A DNA stretch of 64,000 nucleotides from DASPMP01 sp035248725 (GTDB taxonomy: Bacteria; Gemmatimonadota; Gemmatimonadetes; Gemmatimonadales; Gemmatimonadaceae), in NCBI GenBank assembly GCA_035248725.1, contig DATFHG010000111.1, positions 1 through 64,000 on the forward strand. Direction: 5' to 3'. Below the pieces are notes generated by a model that was not told the DNA's origin, searched no databases, and saw only the letters and a program-made list of their open reading frames with translations. How positions within the stretch are numbered: the first letter of the stretch is position 1; every line of letters starts with the position of its first letter. Shown here one piece after another: positions 38,063 to 47,558 of the stretch. The translations under genes were made by a program, and so were the position numbers.

Positions 38063-39190
38063 ATGCGCGCGCTCGTGATCGGGGCGATCGCCGCGGCCAC
38101 CTTGCCCGCGGCGACGGCGAACCTGTCGGCGCAGCAGACGCCGTCCGCGCCAACGGCCACCGTTGCGCCGGGCGTCGTCGACGGCCGGCTCCGGACCGAG
38201 ATCTTCATTATCCGGACGCTCTTCGGCGGAATCCACGCTCCCCCTGCGGACAGCTTTCGTGTGGGCACGCAGGATGTGGCGGCGGGGTCCACGTTTTCCG
38301 GCACGTACGCCGTCGCGCGCGGCAATCTCGCGATCCGCGGCCGTGTGACCGGCAATGCCATCACGCTGCACGGTGATGTGATCGTCTATCCGGGCGGCTC
38401 CGTCGGTGGCAGCGCTACCGCGGTGGACGGACGTGTGCGCACGGCTGGTGGCGTGGTGGAGGGCGATGTCCGTTCCATTCGCGGCATCACCGGCACGCTG
38501 CTGGCGCGCACCGCGGGCTCAGGCGCGCCGGCCGAGCCACCGTCCGCCTGGGATGCGATGAAACAGGTGCTCGGCTGGTTTGCCGTGCTCGTGGCCATCG
38601 GCATCGGCGTGCTGCTGTTCGCCGAGCGCAATCTCGACGGCGTAGTCGACGTACTCGACTCCCAGTTCTCGCGCTCCTTCTGGACGGGCGTTCTCACCCA
38701 GATTGCCGCGCTGCCGGCCTTGATGCTCATCCTGCTGGCGCTCGCAATCTCGCTCATCGGGATCCTGCTCATCCCATTTGCCGCCGTGGCGTATATCATC
38801 GCGCTGGCGGGCCTGCTGACGCTGGGATTTCTCGCCATCGCGCGATTCACCGGACGCGCGTTCTTCCGCGCGTCACCCGCTTCACGGGCTGTGCACCTGC
38901 GATCGCTGTTCGTCGGACTGGTGCTGTACCTGGGGCTCTGGTTTCTGGCTGCGGCTTTCATATGGACGCCGGTGGCCGGTTCGATACTTCGCGCTATCGC
39001 GCTCGCGGTGAGCTGGGTGGGTGTCACCTTCGGCCTCGGCGCCACGGTGCTCAGCCGCGCCGGGACGCGCCGTTCGGGTGGGCACATTGCAAAGCCTCGC
39101 GCTGTCGACGACTTCGCCTGGCAGACTCCGACGCCTGTGACGGGCGTCGTCGCCGCACGTCGCCCCGTCGTGACCGCCAAGGAGAACTAA
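38063..39190 (+). CDS. Exported bactofilin-like protein with membrane domain
   Basis: 375 residues. A signal peptide (MRALVIGAIAAATLPAATA) is followed by a low-complexity region, then a beta-helical bactofilin-like domain (about 85-155: regular repeats such as GNLAIRGRVTGNAITLHGDV, YPGGSVGGSATAVDG). Four or five membrane segments follow (from ~170: WFAVLVAIGIGVLLF, LIGILLIPFAAVAYI, FVGLVLYLGLWFL, VSWVGVTFGLGATV). The orientation would place the bactofilin domain outside the cytoplasm, unlike classic bactofilins. ATG 38063 overlaps the anti-sigma stop region. Role unknown; the operon suggests an envelope-stress or structural function. Confidence 0.7.
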   Translation: MRALVIGAIAAATLPAATANLSAQQTPSAPTATVAPGVVDGRLRTEIFIIRTLFGGIHAPPADSFRVGTQDVAAGSTFSGTYAVARGNLAIRGRVTGNAITLHGDVIVYPGGSVGGSATAVDGRVRTAGGVVEGDVRSIRGITGTLLARTAGSGAPAEPPSAWDAMKQVLGWFAVLVAIGIGVLLFAERNLDGVVDVLDSQFSRSFWTGVLTQIAALPALMLILLALAISLIGILLIPFAAVAYIIALAGLLTLGFLAIARFTGRAFFRASPASRAVHLRSLFVGLVLYLGLWFLAAAFIWTPVAGSILRAIALAVSWVGVTFGLGATVLSRAGTRRSGGHIAKPRAVDDFAWQTPTPVTGVVAARRPVVTAKEN

Positions 39191-39206
39191 CGCGAGCGGT
39201 GATCCC

Positions 39207-39233
39207 CGACTGGCGCATGGCTTGCGCCAGTCG
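39207..39233. other. Perfect 11-bp hairpin just before yihY
   Basis: CGACTGGCGCA (39207-39217) pairs perfectly with 39223-39233 around a five-base loop. It lies between the upstream stop (39190) and the ATG at 39239, ending five bases before that start, so it would cover any ribosome binding site. No T run follows on the plus strand. It could be a translational control element or a terminator remnant. Confidence 0.6.
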
Positions 39234-39238
39234 GCGAC

Positions 39239-40159
39239 ATGATCATCAAGGGCTATCGCGTCGGTCCACTGCTCAAGGGCACGGGCAAGGAGATTCTGAG
39301 TGACGGAGTCGGGTCACTCGCCGCGCAGACGGCGTACTACTTCTTCTTCTCCCTGTTCCCGCTCTTCCTGTTCGCGGCGCCGCTGCTGAGCCTCGTCGTC
39401 GACCGGGAAACGCTCATGAATCTCATCATGAGCCGCATCTCGAGCACCGTTCCCGCGGAAGCGAGCGGAGCGATCGGTCTCGTCCTGAAGAACATCGTCT
39501 TCGCGAAGAACGCTCCCGGCCTCATGTCGCTGGGCCTGCTGCTCGCGGCCTGGTCCGGCTCGAACATCTTCGGTGCGCTGATGGACGCTTTGAACAAGGC
39601 CTATGACGTCGACGAAACGCGCAGTTGGGTCAAGCGGCAGCTGATCCGACTCGGCATGCTCGTCCTCGGCGGCATCGTAATCGTCGTTGCCACGCTCGTG
39701 CTGCTCGGAGGGGAGGACGTCGCGCGCACTGTCGGTTCTTTTCTGCATCTCGGTGGCGCCGCGGTGATGGTGTGGAACATTCTCCAGTTTCCACTCGCGC
39801 TCGCGTTCCTCTTTGCGCTCGCGTTCCTCACCTACTGGTTGTTGCCCAACGTCAGGCAGACGAAATGGAACGTGTTCGTCGCGAGCATCGTGACCACCCT
39901 GCTCTGGGTCATCGCCACCCTGCTCTTTCGGTTATACGTGCAGCGCTTTCCGCCGAATCCCGCGTACGGAATCGTCGGCGGCATCATGATCCTGCTCACC
40001 TGGATGTACTACACGATGTTCGTGGTCCTCGCCGGTGGTGAGCTCGCGTCCGAGCTCCATCACGGCACAGGCGCGGTCGAGCCGCGGAAGGGCGCCACGT
40101 ACTTCGGCCGAATCGTCTCCGGCGACAATCCCGGCGAGCCGTCCGTCAGCGCAGGATGA
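39239..40159 (+). CDS. yihY: YihY/BrkB-family inner-membrane protein
   Basis: 306 residues with about six membrane segments. Recognisable elements are the AAQTAYYFFFSLFPLFLF start, the NIFGALMDALNKAYDV stretch and the C-terminal NPAYGIVGGIMILLTWMYYT that typifies the family. Function in any organism remains unclear. It overlaps the convergent SAM hydrolase gene by 14 bp, and a strong hairpin occupies its 5' leader. Confidence 0.9.
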   Translation: MIIKGYRVGPLLKGTGKEILSDGVGSLAAQTAYYFFFSLFPLFLFAAPLLSLVVDRETLMNLIMSRISSTVPAEASGAIGLVLKNIVFAKNAPGLMSLGLLLAAWSGSNIFGALMDALNKAYDVDETRSWVKRQLIRLGMLVLGGIVIVVATLVLLGGEDVARTVGSFLHLGGAAVMVWNILQFPLALAFLFALAFLTYWLLPNVRQTKWNVFVASIVTTLLWVIATLLFRLYVQRFPPNPAYGIVGGIMILLTWMYYTMFVVLAGGELASELHHGTGAVEPRKGATYFGRIVSGDNPGEPSVSAG

Positions 40160-40889
40160 CCGGCATTCCGCGCGCGAGCTGAAGCGTCTCCGACGCCCGG
40201 CCTTCGCGCACGACGATTTCGACAAAGCCGCTGGAGCCGACGACGGCCCCGGCCTGACCGGGCGAGAGCTCGGAATAGGTGCGACCGAGCGGGAAATCGT
40301 GTTCGTGGAACGAGACGCGGGTTCCGGCAACCCCCGCGAGGTTCGTGATCGCATTCCCGAATCGGTCGACCGCGATCACCTCACCGTGCAGCGAGCCGTC
40401 GCTGGCCCTTCGGGGTTCCGGCGTGCGACGAATGATGGGGTTCGACGACGCCGCTCCGAGCGCGTCCAGCGCCATGCCGCTTGCGAGCCGTGCGGCCGCC
40501 GGCGCGAAGACGTCGCGGCCGTGAAACGTGGCCGACGCGTTCGGAGGGATCGGCAGCTTCACCGCGCGTGCGTAGCGGGTCACGAGCGCGGGAGACAACA
40601 CGCCATTGTCTGGTCCGACGAGGTAGCGTCCGTCGCTCGCGACAGCGAGAGCGCCACGCTCGGAACCGACGCCAGGATCCACGACGATCAGATGGACCGT
40701 GCCGGGCGGGTATCGCCGCCAGTAGCGCGCCAGTGTAAGTCGGGCCAGCTCCACGTCGTGCGCGGGCACCTCATGCGAGATGTCCACAAGCGTCGCGTCC
40801 GGCGCCTGGCTCACGAGCACACCCTTCATTTCGCCGACGTACCCGTCTGCGGTACCGAAATCCGTGAGCAACGTGATGACGGCAGGCAT
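40146..40889 (-). CDS. S-adenosyl-L-methionine hydrolase (adenosine-forming), DUF62 family
   Basis: 247 residues. N-terminal ITLLTDFGTADGYVG, VVDPGVGSERGALAV and GPDNGVLSPAL, plus the C-terminal DRFGNAITNLAG, are the family's set of conserved blocks. The enzymes turn SAM and water into adenosine and methionine; close relatives are halogenases, but the bacterial housekeeping type acts with hydroxide. It is separated from the MATE gene by three bases, so the two are cotranscribed. Confidence 0.85.
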   Translation of the reverse strand: MPAVITLLTDFGTADGYVGEMKGVLVSQAPDATLVDISHEVPAHDVELARLTLARYWRRYPPGTVHLIVVDPGVGSERGALAVASDGRYLVGPDNGVLSPALVTRYARAVKLPIPPNASATFHGRDVFAPAAARLASGMALDALGAASSNPIIRRTPEPRRASDGSLHGEVIAVDRFGNAITNLAGVAGTRVSFHEHDFPLGRTYSELSPGQAGAVVGSSGFVEIVVREGRASETLQLARGMPVILR

Positions 40890-40892
40890 GCC

Positions 40893-42332
40893 TTACACCG
40901 ATCTGCGCTTCCAGCCGCCGGCACGCCAGAGCGACATCATGGCGAGGCCCCGCGCCGTGGCAGTGATGCTGATGACCCACCAGATGCCGGTCGTGCCCCA
41001 GCGCCATGCGGCCCATGCGGCGAGCGGCACGCGCGCCGCCGTGATCGTGGTGGAGGACAGCATCGGCGCCAGCGTGTGTCCCGCGCCGCCGAGCGCGCCT
41101 TCGAGAACGACCTCGGCGCAGATCGCCAGCTCGGAGACCGCGGCGATTCGTAGGTAGTTTGCGCCTTCACGGATCACCGCCGGATCGCTCGTGAACACGG
41201 CGGAAAAATGCTCGGGGATCGTCAGCTGTAGCACGAAGAACACGACACCGAGCCCCGAACAGAACGCCGTCGCCATCCATCCCGCGCGCGCTGCGCGATC
41301 CGCGCGCCCCGCTCCGAGATTCTGTCCGACAATGGCCGCGGTCGCAGCGCCAAAACCCACGCCGATCATGTACAACCAGCTCTCGACTCGGTGTCCGATG
41401 CCAAGTGCCGCGAGCGCCGGTGTGCCGAAGGGCGTCGCGCTGCGCGTGATGAAGACATAGATCACGCTGAACATCACCCCCGTCGCCGCGGTCGGCAGGC
41501 CCACGCGGCAGACTGCGAGCACGGCACGCCGGTCGAACCGGCCGATATGCAGCTGTCCTCCCCGCACGACCAGCATGAGGCCGAGTGCAAATGCCACCGA
41601 GCGTGTCGTCACCGTCGCGATCGCCGCGCCTGCGATGCCCAGCCGCGGCGCGGGGCCGAGGCCCATGATCAGCACGGGATCGAGCACCAGAGTGACGGCG
41701 ACGGAGACCGCCAGGAGAATGAATGGCGTCCGTGCATCACCGGCGGCGCGAAACGCCGCGTCGACGGCAAAGAAGCCGAAGATGAGCGGCGTGCCGATCA
41801 GATACGTCCCGAGGTAACGCATCCCGAGCGACGTCACCTCCGGCGGCGTGTGCATGACGGCGAACAGCTGGGGCAGCACCGCGTGACCGACGAGAGCGAT
41901 GGCGGTACCGCTGACCAGAGTGAACACGAGGGCGCTCCCCGCGGTCCGCGCGGCTTCCTCGCGGCGTCCCTCGCCGTACCGGCGCGCCGCGACGGCCGTC
42001 AGCCCGACGCTCACCATCTCCGCCACGGAGATGATGAGCCACACCCAGAATACCGACGTGGCCACGGCCGCGATTCCCGCGGCGCCGATCTTCGCCCCCA
42101 CCCAATATGCGTCGACGGACGCGAAGATCGTCATCAGCAGCGTGGATGCGACAGCCGGCATCGCGATCCGCGCGATCGTGCGTGGCAGCGGATCGGAGAC
42201 GAGACGCGCCGCGTCGGGCGCGTCCGCGGGGACCGCGACAGGCGCCAGCCCTTCGTGGGGCTCCAATGGCAACGCGGCCGCCCGAGGGTCGGACGGCCGC
42301 GTCAACGCTTCCGGCGATCCGGTGATCGTCAC
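40893..42332 (-). CDS. MATE-family efflux transporter
   Basis: 479 residues with about 12 membrane segments in two similar halves, for example PLPRTIARIAMPAVASTLLM at the beginning of the first and FDRRAVLAVCRVGLPTAAT at the beginning of the second. It would export drugs or metabolites using Na+ or H+. The GTG start at 42332 overlaps the mrp stop (GTGA), which indicates coupling. A much longer frame upstream, to 42773, is the shadow of mrp. Confidence 0.9.
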   Translation of the reverse strand: MTITGSPEALTRPSDPRAAALPLEPHEGLAPVAVPADAPDAARLVSDPLPRTIARIAMPAVASTLLMTIFASVDAYWVGAKIGAAGIAAVATSVFWVWLIISVAEMVSVGLTAVAARRYGEGRREEAARTAGSALVFTLVSGTAIALVGHAVLPQLFAVMHTPPEVTSLGMRYLGTYLIGTPLIFGFFAVDAAFRAAGDARTPFILLAVSVAVTLVLDPVLIMGLGPAPRLGIAGAAIATVTTRSVAFALGLMLVVRGGQLHIGRFDRRAVLAVCRVGLPTAATGVMFSVIYVFITRSATPFGTPALAALGIGHRVESWLYMIGVGFGAATAAIVGQNLGAGRADRAARAGWMATAFCSGLGVVFFVLQLTIPEHFSAVFTSDPAVIREGANYLRIAAVSELAICAEVVLEGALGGAGHTLAPMLSSTTITAARVPLAAWAAWRWGTTGIWWVISITATARGLAMMSLWRAGGWKRRSV

Positions 42333-43189
42333 ACGGTGTGCGCGGCGGCAGCCGCAGCCTTGATCTTGTCGGCCACGCCGACGAGCGCGCGCGCCGCGTT
42401 CGACTGCGGCTCGGCCACGACGATTGGCTGACCGCGGTCGGCGGATTCCAGCACGCGCGGTTGCAGCGGGACCTGGCCCAACAGCGGCAGGCCCAGCTCG
42501 TTCGCGAGACGCTCGCCGCCTCCGCTGCCGAACAGCGCACTCGGTTTGCCGCAGTGCGGACACTCGAACCAGCTCATGTTCTCCACGATGCCCAATACCG
42601 GCACGTTGACACGCTGGAACATCTTTGCGCCCCGCAACGCGTCGCCCACCGCGACTTCCTGAGGCGTGGTGACGATCACCGCTCCGGCCACCTGCGTCGC
42701 CTGCACCAGTGACAGCTGTGCGTCGCCGGTGCCGGGAGGCATGTCCACGATGAAGTAATCCAGTTGTCCCCATGCGACGTCGCGCAGAAACTGGTTCACG
42801 ATCTTCATCACGATCGGCCCGCGCCAGATGGCCGGTTGATCGCGTTCGATCAGGAACCCGAGACTGATGACCTTCACGCCGTGGGCCTCCAGCGGGACGA
42901 TCTTCTCGTTGATGACCGACGGCGGCGAGTTCACGCCCATCATGCGCGGAACGTTCGGACCGTAGACGTCCGCGTCCATGAGGCCCACGCGCGCACCGGC
43001 GTTCGCGAGTGCGGTGGCGACGTTGGTCGCGATGGTCGACTTCCCCACCCCGCCCTTGCCGCTCGAGATCGCGATGACCTGGCCGAGCTCGGGAAAATAG
43101 GTTGGCTGCTGCGCGGGAACGGGCTTCGGCGTCGGCCGCGTATCCATGACGGGCAGCGTTCGGCCGCCCGTCGCCTGCTTCTCACTCAT
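42329..43189 (-). CDS. mrp: Mrp/ApbC-type Fe-S cluster carrier ATPase
   Basis: 286 residues. Deviant Walker A SSGKGGVGKST (42-52), DMPPGTGDAQLS and the CPHC pair near residue 212 that bridges an Fe-S cluster. The usual N-terminal MIP18-like domain is missing; only about 35 residues come before the Walker A loop. It delivers Fe-S clusters to target proteins. It follows the NrnA-type gene by nine bases on the same strand. Confidence 0.93.
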   Translation of the reverse strand: MSEKQATGGRTLPVMDTRPTPKPVPAQQPTYFPELGQVIAISSGKGGVGKSTIATNVATALANAGARVGLMDADVYGPNVPRMMGVNSPPSVINEKIVPLEAHGVKVISLGFLIERDQPAIWRGPIVMKIVNQFLRDVAWGQLDYFIVDMPPGTGDAQLSLVQATQVAGAVIVTTPQEVAVGDALRGAKMFQRVNVPVLGIVENMSWFECPHCGKPSALFGSGGGERLANELGLPLLGQVPLQPRVLESADRGQPIVVAEPQSNAARALVGVADKIKAAAAAAHTV

Positions 43190-43198
43190 GATCGCAAC

Positions 43199-44209
43199 CT
43201 ACAGAACGCCACGCGCTTCTGCGAGCACGCGCTCGCGAACGTCGTCGAGCGAGCCGGCGATGAGCGCACCCGCCGCCCGTGCGTGACCGCCGCCGCCGAA
43301 CTTCCGGGCAAACGCGTTCACGTCCACGCCGCCGGTGCTCCGGAATGACGCCTTCACCTTGCCGTGGCCAAGATCGCGAAAGAACACGGCCATGCGCGTG
43401 CCCGCGATCGCGCGCGCATGCTCCACGATCCCGTCGAGGTCTTCCTGACGAACGTGGTAGTGCTCCATCGCCCCTGCGCGCATGGAGAGCCACGCGAGCC
43501 CCTTCCCCTCATCCACACCCAGCGACTGCAGCACCTCGGCCAGAAGGCGCACCCGGCCGGCGGGCGCCGATGCGTATACACGCTGGTACAGCTCCTCCGG
43601 ATCCACACCCGCCGCGAGGAGATCGGCAGCGACCGCGTGACTGCGCGGCGTCGTGTTGCTGAAACGGAAGCCGCCGGTGTCGGTGAGGATCGCGCTGTAC
43701 AGCGACCGCGCGATGCGCGGCGTGATCTCGTATCCCAGCTCGCACGCCAGATCGTACACCAGCTCGCCGGTCGCGCACGCCGTGGTATCCGTGAGCACGA
43801 TGTCGCCCGCCTTGTCGTCGGACGCGATGTGATGGTCGATCACGAGACGCGGCACCGTGAGAGTGCGCACGGTGTCCGCGAGACCGCCCAGACGCTTGAC
43901 GTCGCTGATGTCGAGCACGATCAGCAGGTCGATGCCCTGCAGCGCGTCCGCGCCGTCCGCCGACCGGTCCTCGACGTCGTCCGCCAGCAGGAAATCGAAG
44001 AGGTCGGGCCATGGCGTGGGATTCACGATGTGCACCGCGAGTCCGCGCTGCTGGAGCATGCGCGCCAGGGCGGTCTCGCTGCCGCAGCCGTCTCCGTCCG
44101 CGTTGATGTGCGTGGAGAGCGCGACGCGGCGGCCGGGCTGGAATTCCGCCGCGACGCGGCGAATCCCTTCCTTGCGCTGCGCGGAGATCTTGAAGAAGTC
44201 CTGATGCAT
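43199..44209 (-). CDS. DHH-family phosphoesterase (NrnA-like oligoribonuclease/pAp phosphatase)
   Basis: 336 residues. Motif I is THINADGDGCGSETAL, motif II DISD, motif III the DHH box VIDHHIASDD, and DHHA1 ends in KFGGGGHARAAGA. This is the short architecture of bifunctional nanoRNase/pAp phosphatases, not full RecJ. ATG 44209 is selected because the family start follows; an in-frame start at 44257 adds 16 residues. It is upstream of mrp on the same strand. Confidence 0.9.
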   Translation of the reverse strand: MHQDFFKISAQRKEGIRRVAAEFQPGRRVALSTHINADGDGCGSETALARMLQQRGLAVHIVNPTPWPDLFDFLLADDVEDRSADGADALQGIDLLIVLDISDVKRLGGLADTVRTLTVPRLVIDHHIASDDKAGDIVLTDTTACATGELVYDLACELGYEITPRIARSLYSAILTDTGGFRFSNTTPRSHAVAADLLAAGVDPEELYQRVYASAPAGRVRLLAEVLQSLGVDEGKGLAWLSMRAGAMEHYHVRQEDLDGIVEHARAIAGTRMAVFFRDLGHGKVKASFRSTGGVDVNAFARKFGGGGHARAAGALIAGSLDDVRERVLAEARGVL

Positions 44210-44252
44210 GGGGATCAGACGTCGTATGCGGTTCCGTTTAACGACGCTCGGC

Positions 44253-44289
44253 CACAAAAAGAAGCGGCGTCCGCACCTGCGGACGCCGC
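44253..44289 (-). terminator. Intrinsic terminator after the amino-acid permease
   Basis: A 12-bp perfect stem (44264-44275 with 44278-44289) around a two-base turn. On the minus strand it is followed by TTCTTTTTGT, so it ends transcription of the permease gene. Confidence 0.85.
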
Positions 44290-44317
44290 CCCAAGATACT
44301 CTGTCCGCGCCCGACGA

Positions 44318-45904
44318 TCAGCGCGCCGCAGCCGCCGCGTTGTCCGCCGCGGTTCGCGCGTGGTTCTTTCCGTACGTGAAGTAGATGACGAATCCGATGA
44401 TCATCCAGACGATCAACCGGATCCACGTGTCCTTCGGAAGGAACGCCATCATCCCGAAGCACACCAGTATGCCCAGGATGGGCACGAGCGGAACGAGCGG
44501 CGTGCGGAACGGACGCGGCAGGTCCGGCCGCTTGCGGCGCAGCACGATGATGCTCGCGCACACGATGACGAACGCCAGCAGCGTCCCGATCGAGACGAGC
44601 TCGCCCAGGAGTCCGATCGGGAAGAATCCCGCGAAGAATGCCGCCACCACGCCGGTCACGATCGTGGTGACATACGGCGTACGGAACCGGGGATGCACCT
44701 TTCCGAACGCGGGTGGCAACAGCCCGTCGCGCGACATGGCGTAGAAGACGCGCGCCTGTCCCATCATCATGACCAGGACCACCGATGACAGCCCGGCAAT
44801 CGCACCCACGTTGATGAAGTACGTCAGCCACTTGAGCGGTTGTCCCGCCTTCTCGATCGCCACGTACACGGGGTGCGGGACGCCGAGCTCCGTGTAATGC
44901 GCGAGCCCCGTCATGACGAGCGACATCAGGATGTACAGCACGGTGCAGATGGCGAGCGACGCCAGGATGCCGATCGGCATGTCGCGCTGCGGATTCTTGG
45001 CTTCCTGCGCGGCGGTCGACACCGCGTCGAAACCGATGTACGCGAAGAAGACCACCGCGGCTGCCCGCACCACTCCCGTCCATCCGTAATGCCCGAACTC
45101 GCCGGTGCCGGCCGGAATGAAAGGCGTCCAGTTGGAGGATTTCACGTACATGAAGCCGAATCCGATGACCAGGAACACGATCGCCAGCTTCACGAATACA
45201 ATGATGTTGTTGAAACGCGCCGATTCCTTGATGCCGATCACCAGCAGCGTCGTGATCAGCCCGACGAGCACGATCGCGGGAAGGTTGATGACGCCACCGT
45301 GTATCGTGCCTCCCGCCGCGGAACACAGCGCCGCGGCGTTGCCCGCCGCCGCGCCCGCCGCTTTCTGCAGCGAGTCGAGGGGCAGCAGGCCATTGTTGGA
45401 GGTCACGCACAACGTCGACTTCACCAGGGTGTGCGTGCCTTCGACCGTCATGGGCGCCGAGGCCCACGCGGGCGGCAGGCTGAGGCCGATTTCCGTGAGA
45501 AATGCGCTGAAGTACCCCGACCAGCCTACGGCGACCGTCGCGGCGCCGAAGAGGTACTCGAGCATCAGGTCCCAGCCGATGATCCAGGCGAAAAACTCGC
45601 CCAGCGTCGCGTAACTGTAGGTGTAGGCGCTCCCGGCGATCGGAATCATCGCCGCGAACTCCGCGTAGCACAGGCCCGCGAATACGCAGCCGATGCCGGA
45701 GATTACGAACGAAAGCACGACGGCGGGGCCCGCATAGGCCGCCGCCGCTTGTCCCGTCAGTACGAAGATGCCCGCGCCGATGATCGCGCCGATGCCGAGC
45801 AACGTGAGGTTCCACGCGCCCAGTGCGCGTCGGAGTGTGTGCTCGCCCTCGGTTGACGCTTCATCCTGCAGCAGGGCGATGCTCTTGGTCGTCCACAGTC
45901 CCAT
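44318..45904 (-). CDS. APC-superfamily cationic amino-acid permease (CAT type)
   Basis: 528 residues with about 12-14 membrane segments. The first conserved loop is LLGIGAIIGAGIFVLTG with the GAIIGAGIF substrate-site turn; AYTYSYATLGEFFAWIIGWD and the later GFDAVSTAAQEAKNP are also family marks. It would import amino acids. ATG 45904 has GGGAGA six bases upstream. Monocistronic, with terminators on both sides (44253-44289 and, for the gene in front, 45931-45956). Confidence 0.9.
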   Translation of the reverse strand: MGLWTTKSIALLQDEASTEGEHTLRRALGAWNLTLLGIGAIIGAGIFVLTGQAAAAYAGPAVVLSFVISGIGCVFAGLCYAEFAAMIPIAGSAYTYSYATLGEFFAWIIGWDLMLEYLFGAATVAVGWSGYFSAFLTEIGLSLPPAWASAPMTVEGTHTLVKSTLCVTSNNGLLPLDSLQKAAGAAAGNAAALCSAAGGTIHGGVINLPAIVLVGLITTLLVIGIKESARFNNIIVFVKLAIVFLVIGFGFMYVKSSNWTPFIPAGTGEFGHYGWTGVVRAAAVVFFAYIGFDAVSTAAQEAKNPQRDMPIGILASLAICTVLYILMSLVMTGLAHYTELGVPHPVYVAIEKAGQPLKWLTYFINVGAIAGLSSVVLVMMMGQARVFYAMSRDGLLPPAFGKVHPRFRTPYVTTIVTGVVAAFFAGFFPIGLLGELVSIGTLLAFVIVCASIIVLRRKRPDLPRPFRTPLVPLVPILGILVCFGMMAFLPKDTWIRLIVWMIIGFVIYFTYGKNHARTAADNAAAAAR

Positions 45905-45930
45905 GCGAAGTCTCCCGTGGGGTACGGACA

Positions 45931-45956
45931 GAAAAACGGGGGCCTTCGTGCCCCCG
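45931..45956 (-). terminator. Intrinsic terminator after guaB
   Basis: CGGGGGC (45937-45943) pairs with GCCCCCG (45950-45956) across a six-base loop. On the minus strand it is followed by a TTTTTC tract (45936-45931). It lies 32 bases past the guaB stop. Confidence 0.85.
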
Positions 45957-45987
45957 AGTGTATACAACGTACGGCCGTCAGCGCGCT

Positions 45988-47553
45988 CTAGCCACTGTAA
46001 TTCGGCGCCTCTCTCGTGATGGTCACGTCGTGCGGATGGGATTCACGGAGGCCGGCCATGGTGACGCGCACGAACTCGGCGCGCGTGCGCAGATCGTCCA
46101 CCGTCGCGCACCCCACGTAGCCCATGCCGCTGCGCAGACCGCCGATCATCTGGTACAGCACGTCCCCCACCGGGCCCTTGTACGGCACGCGCCCTTCGAT
46201 ACCCTCGGGCACGAGCTTGCGGGCGGAGAGCTCGCCTTCCTGGAAGTACCGGTCCGCGCTGCCGTCCTGCATCGCGCTCAGGGAGCCCATGCCACGGACC
46301 ATCTTGTATCTCCGTCCCTCGAGGAGGAACGCTTCGCCCGGGCTCTCTTCGGTACCGGCGAGCATCGACCCCATCATCACCGAGCTCGCGCCCGCGGCCA
46401 ACGCTTTCACGATGTCACCGGAGTACTTGATGCCGCCGTCCGCGATTACCGGGACATCGCCCGCTCCCGCCACCGCGTCCATGACGGCGGTGAGCTGCGG
46501 AACGCCGACTCCGGTCACGACGCGCGTCGTACAGATGGATCCCGGTCCCACGCCGCACTTCACGGCGTCGACGCCGCGCTCGACCAGTGCGCGGGCGCCG
46601 TCGCGTGTCGCGATGTTGCCGGCGATCAATTGCACGTCCGCGAACGCGTCGCGAACCTGCGCCGTCGCGCGCAGGACGCCGTCGCTATGGCCGTGTGCCG
46701 TGTCAATGATCAGTGCGTCGACGCCCGCATCCACGAGCGCACGCGCGCGTGCGAGAAAGTCGCCCGCTGCCCCGATCGCCGCGGCGACCCGCAATCGGCC
46801 ATGACGATCCTTGTTCGCTTCCGGATAGCGACGCCGCTTGTGGATGTCCTTCACCGTGATGAGCCCGCGCAGTCGCCGCTCCTTGTCGACAACGGGCAGT
46901 TTCTCGATGCGGTGCTTCGCCATGATCTGCTCGGCTTCATCGAGGGTCGTGCCCTCCGGCGCGGTGACCAGACGATCCTTCGTCATCGCGTCGCGGAGTG
47001 GCCGATCCAGCTCACGCTCGAATTGCAGATCGCGGTTCGTGATGATCCCGACCAACCGGTCATCATCGTCGACGATCGGAACGCCCGAGATGCTGAAGCG
47101 CGCCATCAGGGCGGTGGCCGCACGCACCGTGTCGTCCGGGCGGAGTGTGATGGGCCTGAGGATCATGCCGCTCTCACTGCGCTTCACGCGGTCCACTTCG
47201 GCCGCCTGCCGGTCGATGGACATGTTCTTGTGCAGCACGCCGATGCCTCCGGCGCGCGCCATCGCGATGGCCATCTCCGATTCCGTCACCGTATCCATCG
47301 CCGCGGATGCGAGCGGCACCTGGAGCGCGATGCCTCGCGTGAAGCGCGACGCGGTGGATACGTCGCGCGGGTGCGTCAGCGAGTGCTTCGGCACCAGCAG
47401 CACGTCATCAAACGTTAGAGCCACGTCAGCGCGGACCCTGGATGCGTCACCGCGTGGCTCGCGTAGCTGTTCGCTGTCCTCGGAACGCAAAGGCCCGCCA
47501 CCAGAGCGATCCTGGTGAGCGGGCCGTGTCGTCGAGCGAGTTCCTGTCGCCAT
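45988..47553 (-). CDS. guaB: Inosine-5'-monophosphate dehydrogenase
   Basis: 521 residues. TIM-barrel signatures: LTFDDVLLVP, AAMDTVTESEMAIAMAR, GVGPGSICTTR with the catalytic Cys, and two CBS domains in the middle (about 130-245). It converts IMP to XMP, the first step to GMP. The ATG at 47553 gives about 44 extra N-terminal residues compared with the family start near RADVALTFDDV. It is kept because a good promoter (47559-47587) puts transcription exactly at this ATG and no other start is well placed. Confidence 0.93.
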   Translation of the reverse strand: MATGTRSTTRPAHQDRSGGGPLRSEDSEQLREPRGDASRVRADVALTFDDVLLVPKHSLTHPRDVSTASRFTRGIALQVPLASAAMDTVTESEMAIAMARAGGIGVLHKNMSIDRQAAEVDRVKRSESGMILRPITLRPDDTVRAATALMARFSISGVPIVDDDDRLVGIITNRDLQFERELDRPLRDAMTKDRLVTAPEGTTLDEAEQIMAKHRIEKLPVVDKERRLRGLITVKDIHKRRRYPEANKDRHGRLRVAAAIGAAGDFLARARALVDAGVDALIIDTAHGHSDGVLRATAQVRDAFADVQLIAGNIATRDGARALVERGVDAVKCGVGPGSICTTRVVTGVGVPQLTAVMDAVAGAGDVPVIADGGIKYSGDIVKALAAGASSVMMGSMLAGTEESPGEAFLLEGRRYKMVRGMGSLSAMQDGSADRYFQEGELSARKLVPEGIEGRVPYKGPVGDVLYQMIGGLRSGMGYVGCATVDDLRTRAEFVRVTMAGLRESHPHDVTITREAPNYSG

Positions 47554-47558
47554 GGTGA

